Shown: positions 1-7,714 of the stretch, piece after piece
Position numbering within the stretch: the first letter of the stretch is position 1
Layout: each line of letters begins with the position of its first letter
Source: an uncultured Alistipes sp.
GTDB taxonomy: Bacteria > Bacteroidota > Bacteroidia > Bacteroidales > Rikenellaceae
Reading direction: 5' to 3'
Length of the DNA stretch: 34,677 nucleotides
NCBI GenBank assembly: GCA_959604655.1
Contig: CAUHCL010000012.1
Location: 1-34,677 of the forward strand
Translations under genes and position numbers: made by a program
The notes under the pieces: generated by a model
Seen by the model: only the letters and a program-made list of their open reading frames with translations
Databases searched by the model: none
What the model was told of the DNA's origin: nothing

Positions 1-1173
1 GCCCGCGTTGAGCGCCGCCCACCACCACGCCTCCACGCGCACGGGCAGCACCGAGAGCATGTAGCCCGACGGGTTGAGCGTCACGGGGCGGAAAAGGATC
101 TGCACTGCCGCCAGCCCCAGCCCCACGGCATTGCCCCACGCGGCGCCGCGCACGAACAGCATCGCCGCGCGCCACAGGAATATTCGGCGGATGGCCGAGT
201 TGCGCATGCCCGCCGCCTTCAGCGTGCCGATCATGCCCGTGCGGTCGAGCACCATGATGAGCATGGCCGAGGTCATGTTGAACAGCGCCACGATCATCAT
301 TATGGCTATTATCACGCGCGCGTTCACGGCGTGGGCCTTCAGCCAGTCGTACATCACGGGATAGCGCATCTCCAGCGTGACGGCCATGCAGGCCCCCGCG
401 CTCTCGTCGCCCCCGTAGAACACATCGTCTATCAGGGAGTCGATCTCCCCCGCCGCCTCGTCGGCACGGTCGGGCCTGTCGAGAACGATCTCGTAGCCCG
501 TTATCAGGTCCTCGGCCCACCCCACCGACTTGCGCACGTCGCGCAGATCGGCCAAGGCCGTCACACCGTCCAGTTCCTCCAGCCCCGTGTGGTATATGCC
601 CGATACCCTGTATCGGTCGCGGTGCGGCACGTCGCCCTCGTCGACGAACAGCGCCTCCACCTTGTCGCCCACCCCCACGCGCAAACTGCGCGCCGTGGTG
701 CGCGATATGAGCAGGTCCTTGCTGCGGACCTCGCCGCCCGTCGCGGGCAGCTCGCCCTCGACCAGATGCGCGCGCCACCACGCCCCGTCGAAGCCCTCGC
801 CCACGCCCTTTATGCGGAGTCCCGTCACCCTATCGCCCGATTTGACCATGCACCCCGCCACGGCATAGGGCACCGCCGACACCACTCGGTCGCAGCGGCG
901 CAGGCTCTCCAGCAGCGCCTCGCTCACAGGCAGGGGATCGGAATCGGCATTCCACGCGCCCGCGATGCCCGACACCTGAATGTCGCCCGCCAGACCGCGC
1001 AGATCGTCCGCTATCTCGCGGCGGAACCCCGACACCACGGCCAGCGTCAGTATCATGACCGCCACGCCCAGCGCCACCGACGCCACTGCGATGCGCATTA
1101 TGGCTCCCGCGCGCGATCCGCGGTCGTGACGGGCCGTGCGGGCCGCCAGCATGTATTCGACATTAGTTCGCAT
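1..1173 (-). CDS. FtsX/LolC-E-type ABC transporter permease (partial, runs off window)
   Basis: The visible 391 codons are the N-terminal part; the 3' end lies outside the window. The order is a short cytoplasmic N-terminus (MRTNVEYMLAARTAR), a first membrane helix at about 28-48 (MRIAVASVALGVAVMILTLA), a periplasmic MacB-like domain with VSGIYHTGLEELDGV, then helices near 285-310 (VIIAIMMIVALFNMTSAMLI) followed by DRTGMIGTLKAAGM. The last motif is typical of the FtsX fold of LolC/LolE and MacB permeases, which couple a cytoplasmic ATPase to lipoprotein release or substrate extrusion. The ATG at 1173 is chosen because a GGAG lies about 5 bases upstream; no earlier start fits better. It is divergent from the YugP gene. 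Lipoprotein release is the likeliest role but is inferred from family resemblance; the ATPase partner is not visible. Confidence 0.85.
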   Translation of the reverse strand, partial: MRTNVEYMLAARTARHDRGSRAGAIMRIAVASVALGVAVMILTLAVVSGFRREIADDLRGLAGDIQVSGIAGAWNADSDPLPVSEALLESLRRCDRVVSAVPYAVAGCMVKSGDRVTGLRIKGVGEGFDGAWWRAHLVEGELPATGGEVRSKDLLISRTTARSLRVGVGDKVEALFVDEGDVPHRDRYRVSGIYHTGLEELDGVTALADLRDVRKSVGWAEDLITGYEIVLDRPDRADEAAGEIDSLIDDVFYGGDESAGACMAVTLEMRYPVMYDWLKAHAVNARVIIAIMMIVALFNMTSAMLIMVLDRTGMIGTLKAAGMRNSAIRRIFLWRAAMLFVRGAAWGNAVGLGLAAVQILFRPVTLNPSGYMLSVLPVRVEAWWWAALNAG

Positions 1174-1243
1174 CCGTTCTCCGCCTCGGAGCGCCACGGC
1201 GAACGATTTCGCGCCGCGCCCCCTTATTTATCAAACAGCAGTA

Positions 1244-1251
1244 CAAAGTTA
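1244..1251 (-). promoter_or_regulatory. -7 box of the permease promoter
   Basis: The minus strand reads TAACTTTG, a perfect match to the Bacteroidetes -7 consensus TAnnTTTG, about 70 bp upstream of the permease start. No TTG is found at the usual 19-20 bp upstream, so the -33 element is weak or absent. Confidence 0.55.
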
Positions 1252-1264
1252 CAATAAAAATTCT

Positions 1265-1272
1265 TACTTTTG
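1265..1272 (+). promoter_or_regulatory. -7 box of the YugP-SGNH-MBOAT operon promoter
   Basis: TACTTTTG matches TAnnTTTG exactly on the plus strand. It lies 13 bp from the divergent -7 box of the permease and about 135 bp upstream of the YugP start. No TTG is seen at standard spacing. Confidence 0.5.
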
Positions 1273-1407
1273 CGTAATTATAGGCGCAAGCGGCGAAGTT
1301 ATCCCGCCGCGCGCTTCGACGGCACGGCACGAACGTTGATCGGACGGATGCGCAGGCGCGCAGGTGCGCCGAGGCCAACGGATTGTTTAAGATTTAATTA
1401 GGAGAAT

Positions 1408-2160
1408 ATGTTACAGTTCTTGCAGATGGCGCAGAATTACTACGGCGCCGAAAACGGCTTCGCGACGGGCATATCGTCGTCGGGATCGATATTGTTGATG
1501 ATCGTCATAGCCGTGGCGGGCTACATAGTGCAGGCCCGCCTGCAATCGGTCTTCGCAAAATATTCGCAGGTGGGCTTCCCGGGCAACCTGACGGGCGCCG
1601 AGGTGGCCGAGAAGATGCTGCGCGACAACAACATACACAATGTCAGGGTGACTCACGTGGCGGGCGCCCTGACCGACCACTTCAATCCGCAGAACATGAC
1701 CGTCAACCTGAGCGACAGCGTATATTCGTCGCGCAGCATCGCCGCGGCGGCCGTCGCCTGCCACGAGTGCGGCCATGCCGTGCAGCACGCCCAGGGCTAC
1801 GCGCCTCTGGCCATGCGTTCGGCGCTGGTGCCCGTCGTCAGCTTCTCGTCGCGCATAGCCACCTGGGTCATAATAGCGGGCATAGCCCTGCTGGCCGCCA
1901 CCGACAACGCCACCGTGTGCTGGATCGGCATAGCGCTCATCGCCATGTCGGCCCTCTTCTCGATAGTCACGCTGCCCGTGGAGTACAACGCCTCGCAGCG
2001 CGCTCTGGAATGGCTCGAATCGAGCCGCACGCTTCAGGGAGTGCAGCTCTCGTATGCCCGCGAGGCACTGCGTTGGGCCGCACGCACCTATCTGGTGGCT
2101 GCGCTGAGCGCCATAGCCACGGTACTCTACTACGTTTCACTCATTTCGCGCCGCGACTAA
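1408..2160 (+). CDS. YugP-family membrane zinc metallopeptidase
   Basis: A 250-residue membrane protein of the neutral zinc metallopeptidase (YugP, Zn_peptidase_2) family. The zinc and catalytic motif HECGH is at residues 119-123 (VACHECGHAVQHAQGY), and the family sequence NMTVNLSDSVYSSRS lies just before it. Hydrophobic segments are at about 27-42, 140-165, 170-190 and 225-245, so the active site should face the membrane or cytoplasm. Length is normal for the family. The start is supported by AGGAG about 5 bases before the ATG at 1408. The stop directly abuts the next ATG (TAA then ATG at 2161), so it is co-translated with the SGNH gene. Substrates of this family are poorly known; a quality-control or processing role toward the downstream envelope proteins is inferred from position only. 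Confidence 0.9.
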   Translation: MLQFLQMAQNYYGAENGFATGISSSGSILLMIVIAVAGYIVQARLQSVFAKYSQVGFPGNLTGAEVAEKMLRDNNIHNVRVTHVAGALTDHFNPQNMTVNLSDSVYSSRSIAAAAVACHECGHAVQHAQGYAPLAMRSALVPVVSFSSRIATWVIIAGIALLAATDNATVCWIGIALIAMSALFSIVTLPVEYNASQRALEWLESSRTLQGVQLSYAREALRWAARTYLVAALSAIATVLYYVSLISRRD

Positions 2161-3810
2161 ATGGCCAAGCCCAACGACGACTGCTCCTCGCGCAGCCTGT
2201 TCCTGGCGGCGGCCACGCTGCTGGCCCTCGTCGCCATAAGTTTCATACCTCCCGTCGACGCGGGAGGCGTGTCGCTGCGCCGCGCCAGCATCTTCTCCGA
2301 CCTCGTGCGCTTCGACGGCGACGAGGCCGCGAAGAAGGAGGCCGACATGCCCGAAATCGACGTGGAGGAATTCCATGTCGATCTGGGCAAGGTGGCCGAG
2401 ACGGCCGCCCGCGCCGCCGTGGCCTCGTCGCCCACGGGGGCCGAGACCTCGGTTTCGTGGGAGGGGATATTCGACGAGCAGCCCACGGGCGGCGACACCG
2501 CGGCCTTGGCGGCGGCGATCGCCGAGCCCGAGCCTGCGGAGGATTTCGCCGAGATACTGCCGCCCGACTCGCTCATAATCCCGATCGAGGATTTCGGCGC
2601 GGCCGATTCGACGGCGCTCGGACGCCTGTACGAAAAGCTCCTTGCGGGCGAGCCCGTGCGCATAGCCTTCATGGGCGACTCGTTCGTCGAGGGTGACATA
2701 CTCACCGCCGACCTGCGCGAGTCGTTGCAGGATACCTTCGGCGGCGGAGGCGTGGGATTCGTGCCCGCGGCATCGCCCTTCACTGGATTCCGCCAGACGG
2801 TCAAGACCACATCGAAGGGATGGACCCCCTACAACATAATGCAGCGCAAGAGCGTACCCGAACCCTACTCGGGCGACTTCTTCGTGTCGGGATGGGTGGC
2901 GCGCGCCGCCGACGGCGCCTCCACGCGCTGGGACATGACGCGCAAACGCCGCCATCTGGACCGCTGCCGCCGTGCACGGCTGCTCTTCATCAGCCGCGAG
3001 CCTGCGAAGATCGCCGTGAAGCTCAACGACGACGAGGCACGCGAGTTCGGATTCGACGGCAGCGACGCCGTGCGCCAGATAGTCATAGAGGACGACTCGA
3101 TAGCCTCGCTGGAGATGACGGTAAAGAGCGGCGCGGCGGGACTGGTCGGCTACGGCGCCGATTTCGACGACCTCGGCGGCGTGAGCCTCGACAACTTCTC
3201 GGTGCGCAGCAACAACGGCCAGGCCATGTTCTGGGCCGATCCCGCCGTCAACGCCCAGATAAACGGCATGCGCAGCTACGATCTGGTGATCCTGCAATAC
3301 GGCCTCAACATCATGCAGGCCGACCGCCGCGACTACTCGCTCTACGCCCGTCAGGTGGAGAAGATGATCCGCTTCGTGCAGAGCTGCTTCCCCTCGGCGG
3401 CGGTGATGGTGATGGGAGTGAGCGACCGTTCGCAGAAGAACGAGGACGGCATAGTGCCGATGGAGTCGGCGCGCGACCTCTCGCGGTGGCAGCGCGAGGC
3501 CGCCTCGGCATGCGGCGCGGCGTTCTGGAACACCTACGAGGCCATGCAGCTCATGGGCGGCATGACCCGCTTCGTGGCCAACGGCTGGGCGGGCAAGGAC
3601 TACACGCATATCAACTACGCGGGCGGTGCGCAGGTGGCCCGCGCGCTCTATCACGCCATGCTGCTCGGTGCGCGCGACTACGGCCGCGCCGTGCGCGAGA
3701 GGCTGGAGAAGAGCCGCCCCGTGATTACCGAACCTCTGCTCGAGATCGAGCCGCCCGCTGACGGCGCCCTGCTGCTCGACACGACCGCGATAGAATTATT
3801 TGGGGAATGA
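2161..3810 (+). CDS. Membrane-anchored SGNH/GDSL-fold protein, probable partner of the MBOAT acyltransferase
   Basis: This 549-residue protein has an N-terminal membrane anchor or signal (about 13-31), an acidic low-complexity linker to about 140, then an SGNH hydrolase fold. Block I is MGDSFVEGD with the nucleophile at Ser174, block III is LQYGLN with Asn383, and the catalytic dyad is KDYTHINYAG with Asp480 and His483. The order matches esterases and acyltransferases of the AlgJ/AlgX/PatB kind, which take acyl groups from an MBOAT membrane protein and place them on an extracytoplasmic polymer. It starts directly after the YugP stop, and its TGA overlaps the MBOAT ATG (ATGA), so the two are surely translated together. 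The acceptor (capsule, exopolysaccharide or cell wall) cannot be told from the sequence. Acyl transfer rather than hydrolysis is inference from the pairing. Confidence 0.8.
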   Translation: MAKPNDDCSSRSLFLAAATLLALVAISFIPPVDAGGVSLRRASIFSDLVRFDGDEAAKKEADMPEIDVEEFHVDLGKVAETAARAAVASSPTGAETSVSWEGIFDEQPTGGDTAALAAAIAEPEPAEDFAEILPPDSLIIPIEDFGAADSTALGRLYEKLLAGEPVRIAFMGDSFVEGDILTADLRESLQDTFGGGGVGFVPAASPFTGFRQTVKTTSKGWTPYNIMQRKSVPEPYSGDFFVSGWVARAADGASTRWDMTRKRRHLDRCRRARLLFISREPAKIAVKLNDDEAREFGFDGSDAVRQIVIEDDSIASLEMTVKSGAAGLVGYGADFDDLGGVSLDNFSVRSNNGQAMFWADPAVNAQINGMRSYDLVILQYGLNIMQADRRDYSLYARQVEKMIRFVQSCFPSAAVMVMGVSDRSQKNEDGIVPMESARDLSRWQREAASACGAAFWNTYEAMQLMGGMTRFVANGWAGKDYTHINYAGGAQVARALYHAMLLGARDYGRAVRERLEKSRPVITEPLLEIEPPADGALLLDTTAIELFGE

Positions 3811-5309
3811 CGAATCTGCCGATCGAAGAACTGCTGACCCGCGTGCAGGAGCTGTTGCGCTACGACTCCTCGGCACCGCTCATATTCAACAGCGGACTGT
3901 TTCTGTTCCTGTTCACGGCCTTCGCGGCGGGGTATGCGCTGCTGCGCAGGACCGCGTCGCTGAGGATAGTATACGTCATACTCTTCTCGATATACTTCTA
4001 CTACAAGTCGAGCGGCATCTACTTCCTGCTGCTGGTCTTCGCCGCGGTGAGCGACTTCATCATAGCGCACCACATCTACCGCAGCAAGTCGCCGCGCGCG
4101 AGGAAGTGGCTCGTGGCGCTGAGCGTGGCCGTCAACCTGGGCATGCTCGGCTACTTCAAGTACACCAATTTCCTCATCGAGATAGCCAACGACATCTTCG
4201 GCGCGGGATTCCTCGATTTTCGGAACATATTCCTGCCCGTGGGCATATCGTTCTTCGTGTTCCAGTCGATGAGCTACACCATCGACGTCTACCGCGGGGC
4301 TATAAGGCCGCTGCGCCGCTGGATCGACTACATGTTCTACCTCTCGTTCTTCCCGCAGCTCGTGGCGGGCCCCATCGTGCGCGCCCGCGACTTCATCCCG
4401 CAGATCCGCAAGCCCGTGCTGGTCACGCGCCGCATGTTCGGTATGGGCGTGGGATTCATCATCATAGGCCTTATAAAGAAAGCTGTCATATCCGACTACA
4501 TATCGCTCAACTTCGTCGACCGCGTGTTCGACGATCCCGCGCTCTACTCGGGCTTCGAGTGTCTGGCGGGCATCTACGGCTACGCGTTGCAGATCTACTG
4601 CGACTTCTCGGGCTACTCCGACATGGCCATAGGCATCGCCCTGCTGCTGGGATTCCGCTTCCCCAAGAACTTCGACGCCCCCTACAAGTCGGCCACCATC
4701 ACAGAGTTCTGGCGCCGCTGGCACATATCGCTGTCGAGCTGGCTGCGCGACTACCTCTACATTTCGCTGGGCGGCAACCGCAAGGGTCGCGTGCGCACCT
4801 ACATCAACCTGCTGCTCACCATGGTGCTCGGCGGACTGTGGCACGGCGCGGCGGTGCGGTTCGTGCTGTGGGGCGCGCTGCACGGCGTGGCGCTGGCGCT
4901 GCACAAGATGTGGATGGCCGTCATTCCGTGGGCCAAGGCCGACGGCAAGCAGATGAACATCTTTTCGCGCCTTGTCGGGTTCCTCATAACGTTCAACCTG
5001 GTGTGCCTGGGCTGGCTGCTGTTCCGCGCCGACTCGATGCAGACGGTGCACATCATGCTCTACCAGATATTCCACAACTTCGATGCCTCGCTGATCCCGC
5101 AGGTCGTGGAGGGCTACAAGGCGGTGTTCGCGCTGATAGCGCTCGGATACATCATGCACTTCATGCCCGCGAAGATCGACGCCGACATTCAGTGTCGGGT
5201 GATAAACGCCTCGTTCTGGTGGCAGGTGGCCATGATGACCCTCACGGTGTGGTGCGTGATGCAGATCAAGTCGAGCGACATACAGCCGTTCATATATTTT
5301 CAGTTTTAG
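3807..5309 (+). CDS. MBOAT-family O-acyltransferase (AlgI/DltB-like)
   Basis: A 500-residue polytopic membrane protein. Family landmarks in order: LGYFKYTNFL (about 114-123), LPVGISFFVFQSMSYTIDVY (143-162), SFFPQLVAGPIVRARDF (180-196), YCDFSGYSDMAIG (264-276), EFWRRWHISLSSWLRDYLY (300-318) and the catalytic-histidine segment LGGLWHGAAV with His346. His306 in RRWHISLS is the second conserved histidine. These proteins pass an acyl group, usually acetyl, across the membrane to an external acceptor. The ATG overlaps the stop of the SGNH gene by 4 bases. A frame upstream of 5537 continues open from 3800 through this gene, but it is only the GC-rich shadow of the MBOAT coding frame. The stop at 5309 is followed 8 bp later by a palindromic repeat. 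Confidence 0.92.
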   Translation: MTNLPIEELLTRVQELLRYDSSAPLIFNSGLFLFLFTAFAAGYALLRRTASLRIVYVILFSIYFYYKSSGIYFLLLVFAAVSDFIIAHHIYRSKSPRARKWLVALSVAVNLGMLGYFKYTNFLIEIANDIFGAGFLDFRNIFLPVGISFFVFQSMSYTIDVYRGAIRPLRRWIDYMFYLSFFPQLVAGPIVRARDFIPQIRKPVLVTRRMFGMGVGFIIIGLIKKAVISDYISLNFVDRVFDDPALYSGFECLAGIYGYALQIYCDFSGYSDMAIGIALLLGFRFPKNFDAPYKSATITEFWRRWHISLSSWLRDYLYISLGGNRKGRVRTYINLLLTMVLGGLWHGAAVRFVLWGALHGVALALHKMWMAVIPWAKADGKQMNIFSRLVGFLITFNLVCLGWLLFRADSMQTVHIMLYQIFHNFDASLIPQVVEGYKAVFALIALGYIMHFMPAKIDADIQCRVINASFWWQVAMMTLTVWCVMQIKSSDIQPFIYFQF

Positions 5310-5316
5310 GAAATAT

Positions 5317-5398
5317 CGACATCGCGGAGCGATGTCGGCAGTTCGCCGCCGCCCCCTCGCGGCGGACTGCTGAAGCATTCGCGCCGCCGTCGGCGAAC
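5317..5398 (+). repeat. Bipartite palindromic repeat, family 2, copy 1
   Basis: A 9-bp hairpin CGACATCGC-GGA-GCGATGTCG occupies 5317-5337. It abuts, without a gap, a conserved palindrome at 5338-5370: GCAGTTCGCCGC, a 9-nt loop, then GCGGCGGACTGC, paired except for one T-G wobble. The shared tail CCGCCGTCGGCGAAC is at 5384-5398. The inverted second copy at 33840-33925 has the same core and tail but a different abutting hairpin. It starts 8 bp after the MBOAT stop and may also act as a terminator, although no T-run follows. Confidence 0.75.
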
Positions 5399-5493
5399 CG
5401 CGACACCCGTTTTATGACAAAAATCATCCTCCCCACCGCAGTCCGTCATGTCGGTTTTCGCCGCCAAAGCGGTAGAAATAATCTTTTTATGCG

Positions 5494-5501
5494 TAACTTT
5501 A
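5494..5501 (+). promoter_or_regulatory. Possible -7 box for the S46 peptidase gene
   Basis: TAACTTTA fits TAnnTTTG at seven of eight positions in an AT-richer stretch 35 bp before the start at 5537. No TTG is at 19-20 bp upstream, so support is modest. Confidence 0.35.
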
Positions 5502-5536
5502 CGCCGAAAACGTACATCGTACATAACCGCAACAAA

Positions 5537-7639
5537 ATGAAAAAAGCAATCTTAACATTCGCGGCCGTCGTGGCGGCGTTCGTCGCCTCGGCCGACGAGG
5601 GTATGTGGCTTCTGTCCTACCTTCAGAAAATGAATATCAAGGATATGAAAGCCAAGGGCTGCCGCCTCTCGGCCGAAGATATCTATTCGGTGAACAAGAG
5701 TTCGCTCAAGGACGCCATCATCATCTTCGGCGGCGGCTGCACGGGCGAGATCGTATCGGACAAGGGTCTGATATTCACCAACCACCACTGCGGCTACGGC
5801 TCGATCCAGCAGCTCTCGTCGGTGGAGCACGACTACCTCAAATACGGCTTCTGGGCCTCGTCGTACGACGAGGAACTGCCCGTACCGGGACTCTCGGTGC
5901 GCTTCGTGCGCAGCATCGAGGACGTGACCGAGCAGATCCTCGGCAACGTGCCGTCGATCGCGGGCGAGAAGGAGCGCAACGAGATCATCGCCGAGAACAC
6001 CAAGGCCCTGAAAGAGAAGATGCAGGTCGACAACGAGGCCAAGGTCGTACAGATACTCCCCTTCTTCGGCGGCAACCAGTATTTCGCCTTCGTGCTGGAG
6101 GTCTTCTCCGACGTGCGCCTGGTGGGTACGCCTCCCTCGTCGATCGGCAAGTTCGGCGGCGACACCGACAACTGGATGTGGCCCCGCCACACGGGCGACT
6201 TCTCGGTGTTCCGCGTCTATGCCGACAAGGACAACAAGCCCGCCGTGTACTCCAAGGACAACCGCCCCTACGAGGCTCCGCGCCATCTGGAGATCTCGCT
6301 CGACGGCTACAAGCAGGGCGACTTCGCCATGGTGATGGGCTTCCCGGGCTCGACGCAGCGTTACATGACTTCGTATGAGATCGACCAGATGCTCGGCGTG
6401 TCGAATCCCCAGCGCATCTTCATCCGCGGCGAGCGTCAGGAGATACTGTGGGCCGCCATGGAGGCCAGCGACGAGATACGCATCAAGTACGCCTCGAAGT
6501 ACGCGGGTTCGTCGAACTACTGGAAGAACTCGATCGGCATGTCGCGCGGCATCGAGAAGCTGAACGTCAAGGCGCAGAAGCAGGCGCAGGAGGCCGCTTT
6601 CCAGAAGTGGGCCGAGGCCAACACCACGCCCGAGGAAGGCTTCATCGGCGCACTGCCCATGATGAAGGAGACCGTGGAGAAGATCACCCCCGTGGAGGGT
6701 ACCATGCAATATTTGCAGGAGGCGCTGCTGCGCGGCGTCGAGCTGCTCACCCCGCCGCAACTTCTCAACCGCGGCAACGTGGGCGGATTCTACAAGGACT
6801 ACGATGCCGACCTCGACCGCAAGGTGGCCAAGCGCATGCTCACGATCGTGCGCGAGAACATGGACCCCGAGGCGCTGCCCTCGATCTACGCCGAGGTGAT
6901 CGACAAGAAGTTCTGCGGCGACATCAATGCCTACGTCGACTGGCTCTACGACACTTCGGTGTTCACGTCGCTCGAAAAGCTGAAAGCCTCGACCGACGAG
7001 CAGAAGAACGATGATCCCGCCAAGGAGCTGGCCAAGTCGGTGACCGAGGCCTACCGCAAGGCCTACACCGAGTATCCCGAGCTCGCCCAGCAGTACAATG
7101 CGGCGCACCGCCTCTACATCGCGGGTCTCATGCGCATGCAGCCCGACAAGGCGTGGGCTTCGGACGCCAACTTCTCGATCCGCCTCACCTACGGCAACGT
7201 GCTGCCCTACGATCCCGCCGACGGCATCACCTACAACCATTTCACCACGCTGGAGGGCGTCATCGCCAAGGAGGACACCACCAATCCGCTGGAGTTCACC
7301 GTGGAGGATAAGCTCAAGGAGCTCTACCGCGCCAAGGATTACGGCCGCTACGCCGACGCCGACGGACGTCTGCACGTGGGCTTCCTGGCCAACCTCGACA
7401 TCACGGGCGGCAACTCGGGCTCACCCGTACTCGACGGCAACGGCCGCCTGTTGGGTCTGGCGTTCGACGGCAACTGGGAGGCCATGTCGGGCGACGTGGC
7501 GTTCGAGCCCGATTTGCAGCGCTGCATCGCGGTCGACGTGCGCTACGTGCTCTTCGTGATCGACAAGTTCGCGGGCTGCGACCACATCATGAACGAACTC
7601 GACATCGTGCAGGGCAAGGCTCCGCGCAAGAGAAAATAA
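5537..7639 (+). CDS. dpp7: S46-family dipeptidyl-peptidase, DPP7 type
   Basis: A 700-residue exported serine peptidase. A signal peptide is seen at 1-20 (MKKAILTFAAVVAAFVASAD). The chymotrypsin-like triad is His84 in FTNHHCGYG, Asp221 in HTGDFSVFRVYAD and Ser627 in TGGNSGSPV. The helical S46 insert lies between about 270 and 560. In the S1 region the protein reads GLAFDGNWEAM with Gly645. In studied S46 enzymes Gly at this place goes with hydrophobic-P1 cleavage (DPP7) and Arg with Asp/Glu cleavage (DPP11), so a DPP7-like preference is inferred. Such enzymes release dipeptides in the periplasm for uptake by asaccharolytic or protein-using Bacteroidetes. The ATG at 5537 is chosen because it begins the signal peptide; the open frame upstream is non-coding and MBOAT shadow. 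Ile codons are mostly ATC, unlike the membrane-protein genes nearby, which suggests good expression. Confidence 0.93.
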   Translation: MKKAILTFAAVVAAFVASADEGMWLLSYLQKMNIKDMKAKGCRLSAEDIYSVNKSSLKDAIIIFGGGCTGEIVSDKGLIFTNHHCGYGSIQQLSSVEHDYLKYGFWASSYDEELPVPGLSVRFVRSIEDVTEQILGNVPSIAGEKERNEIIAENTKALKEKMQVDNEAKVVQILPFFGGNQYFAFVLEVFSDVRLVGTPPSSIGKFGGDTDNWMWPRHTGDFSVFRVYADKDNKPAVYSKDNRPYEAPRHLEISLDGYKQGDFAMVMGFPGSTQRYMTSYEIDQMLGVSNPQRIFIRGERQEILWAAMEASDEIRIKYASKYAGSSNYWKNSIGMSRGIEKLNVKAQKQAQEAAFQKWAEANTTPEEGFIGALPMMKETVEKITPVEGTMQYLQEALLRGVELLTPPQLLNRGNVGGFYKDYDADLDRKVAKRMLTIVRENMDPEALPSIYAEVIDKKFCGDINAYVDWLYDTSVFTSLEKLKASTDEQKNDDPAKELAKSVTEAYRKAYTEYPELAQQYNAAHRLYIAGLMRMQPDKAWASDANFSIRLTYGNVLPYDPADGITYNHFTTLEGVIAKEDTTNPLEFTVEDKLKELYRAKDYGRYADADGRLHVGFLANLDITGGNSGSPVLDGNGRLLGLAFDGNWEAMSGDVAFEPDLQRCIAVDVRYVLFVIDKFAGCDHIMNELDIVQGKAPRKRK

Positions 7640-7695
7640 AAGGCCGCGGCCTTTTACGCAAAATCGGCCCGAACTCTTCGCGAGTTCGGGCCGAT
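7638..7695. terminator. Bidirectional terminator between dpp7 and the phosphate permease
   Basis: A palindrome AAAAGGCCGCGGCCTTTT (7638-7655) overlaps the dpp7 stop. A perfect 14-bp stem, ATCGGCCCGAACTC (7663-7676) with GAGTTCGGGCCGAT (7682-7695) around the loop TTCGC, follows. Read on the minus strand the long stem is followed by TTTTG. The pair sits between two converging genes, so it can serve both. Confidence 0.8.
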
Positions 7696-7714
7696 GCCGT
7701 TATCCACGGCGCCG

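Noticed and set aside
3678..5378. 566-codon open frame on the minus strand opposite the SGNH and MBOAT genes
   Set aside because: GC-rich genes leave the opposite strand open by chance. Its composition (His, Arg, Val, Glu repeats) is not protein-like and the plus-strand genes have clear domains. The same applies to other long opposite-strand frames (for example 2137-3654, 5552-7375, 21282-23963).
3800..5536. Open frame continuing upstream of the S46 peptidase through the whole MBOAT gene, giving a 1279-residue protein
   Set aside because: The upstream part has the Arg/His/Pro/Ala-rich make-up of a shadow frame of the MBOAT gene; the signal peptide at 5537 marks the real start.
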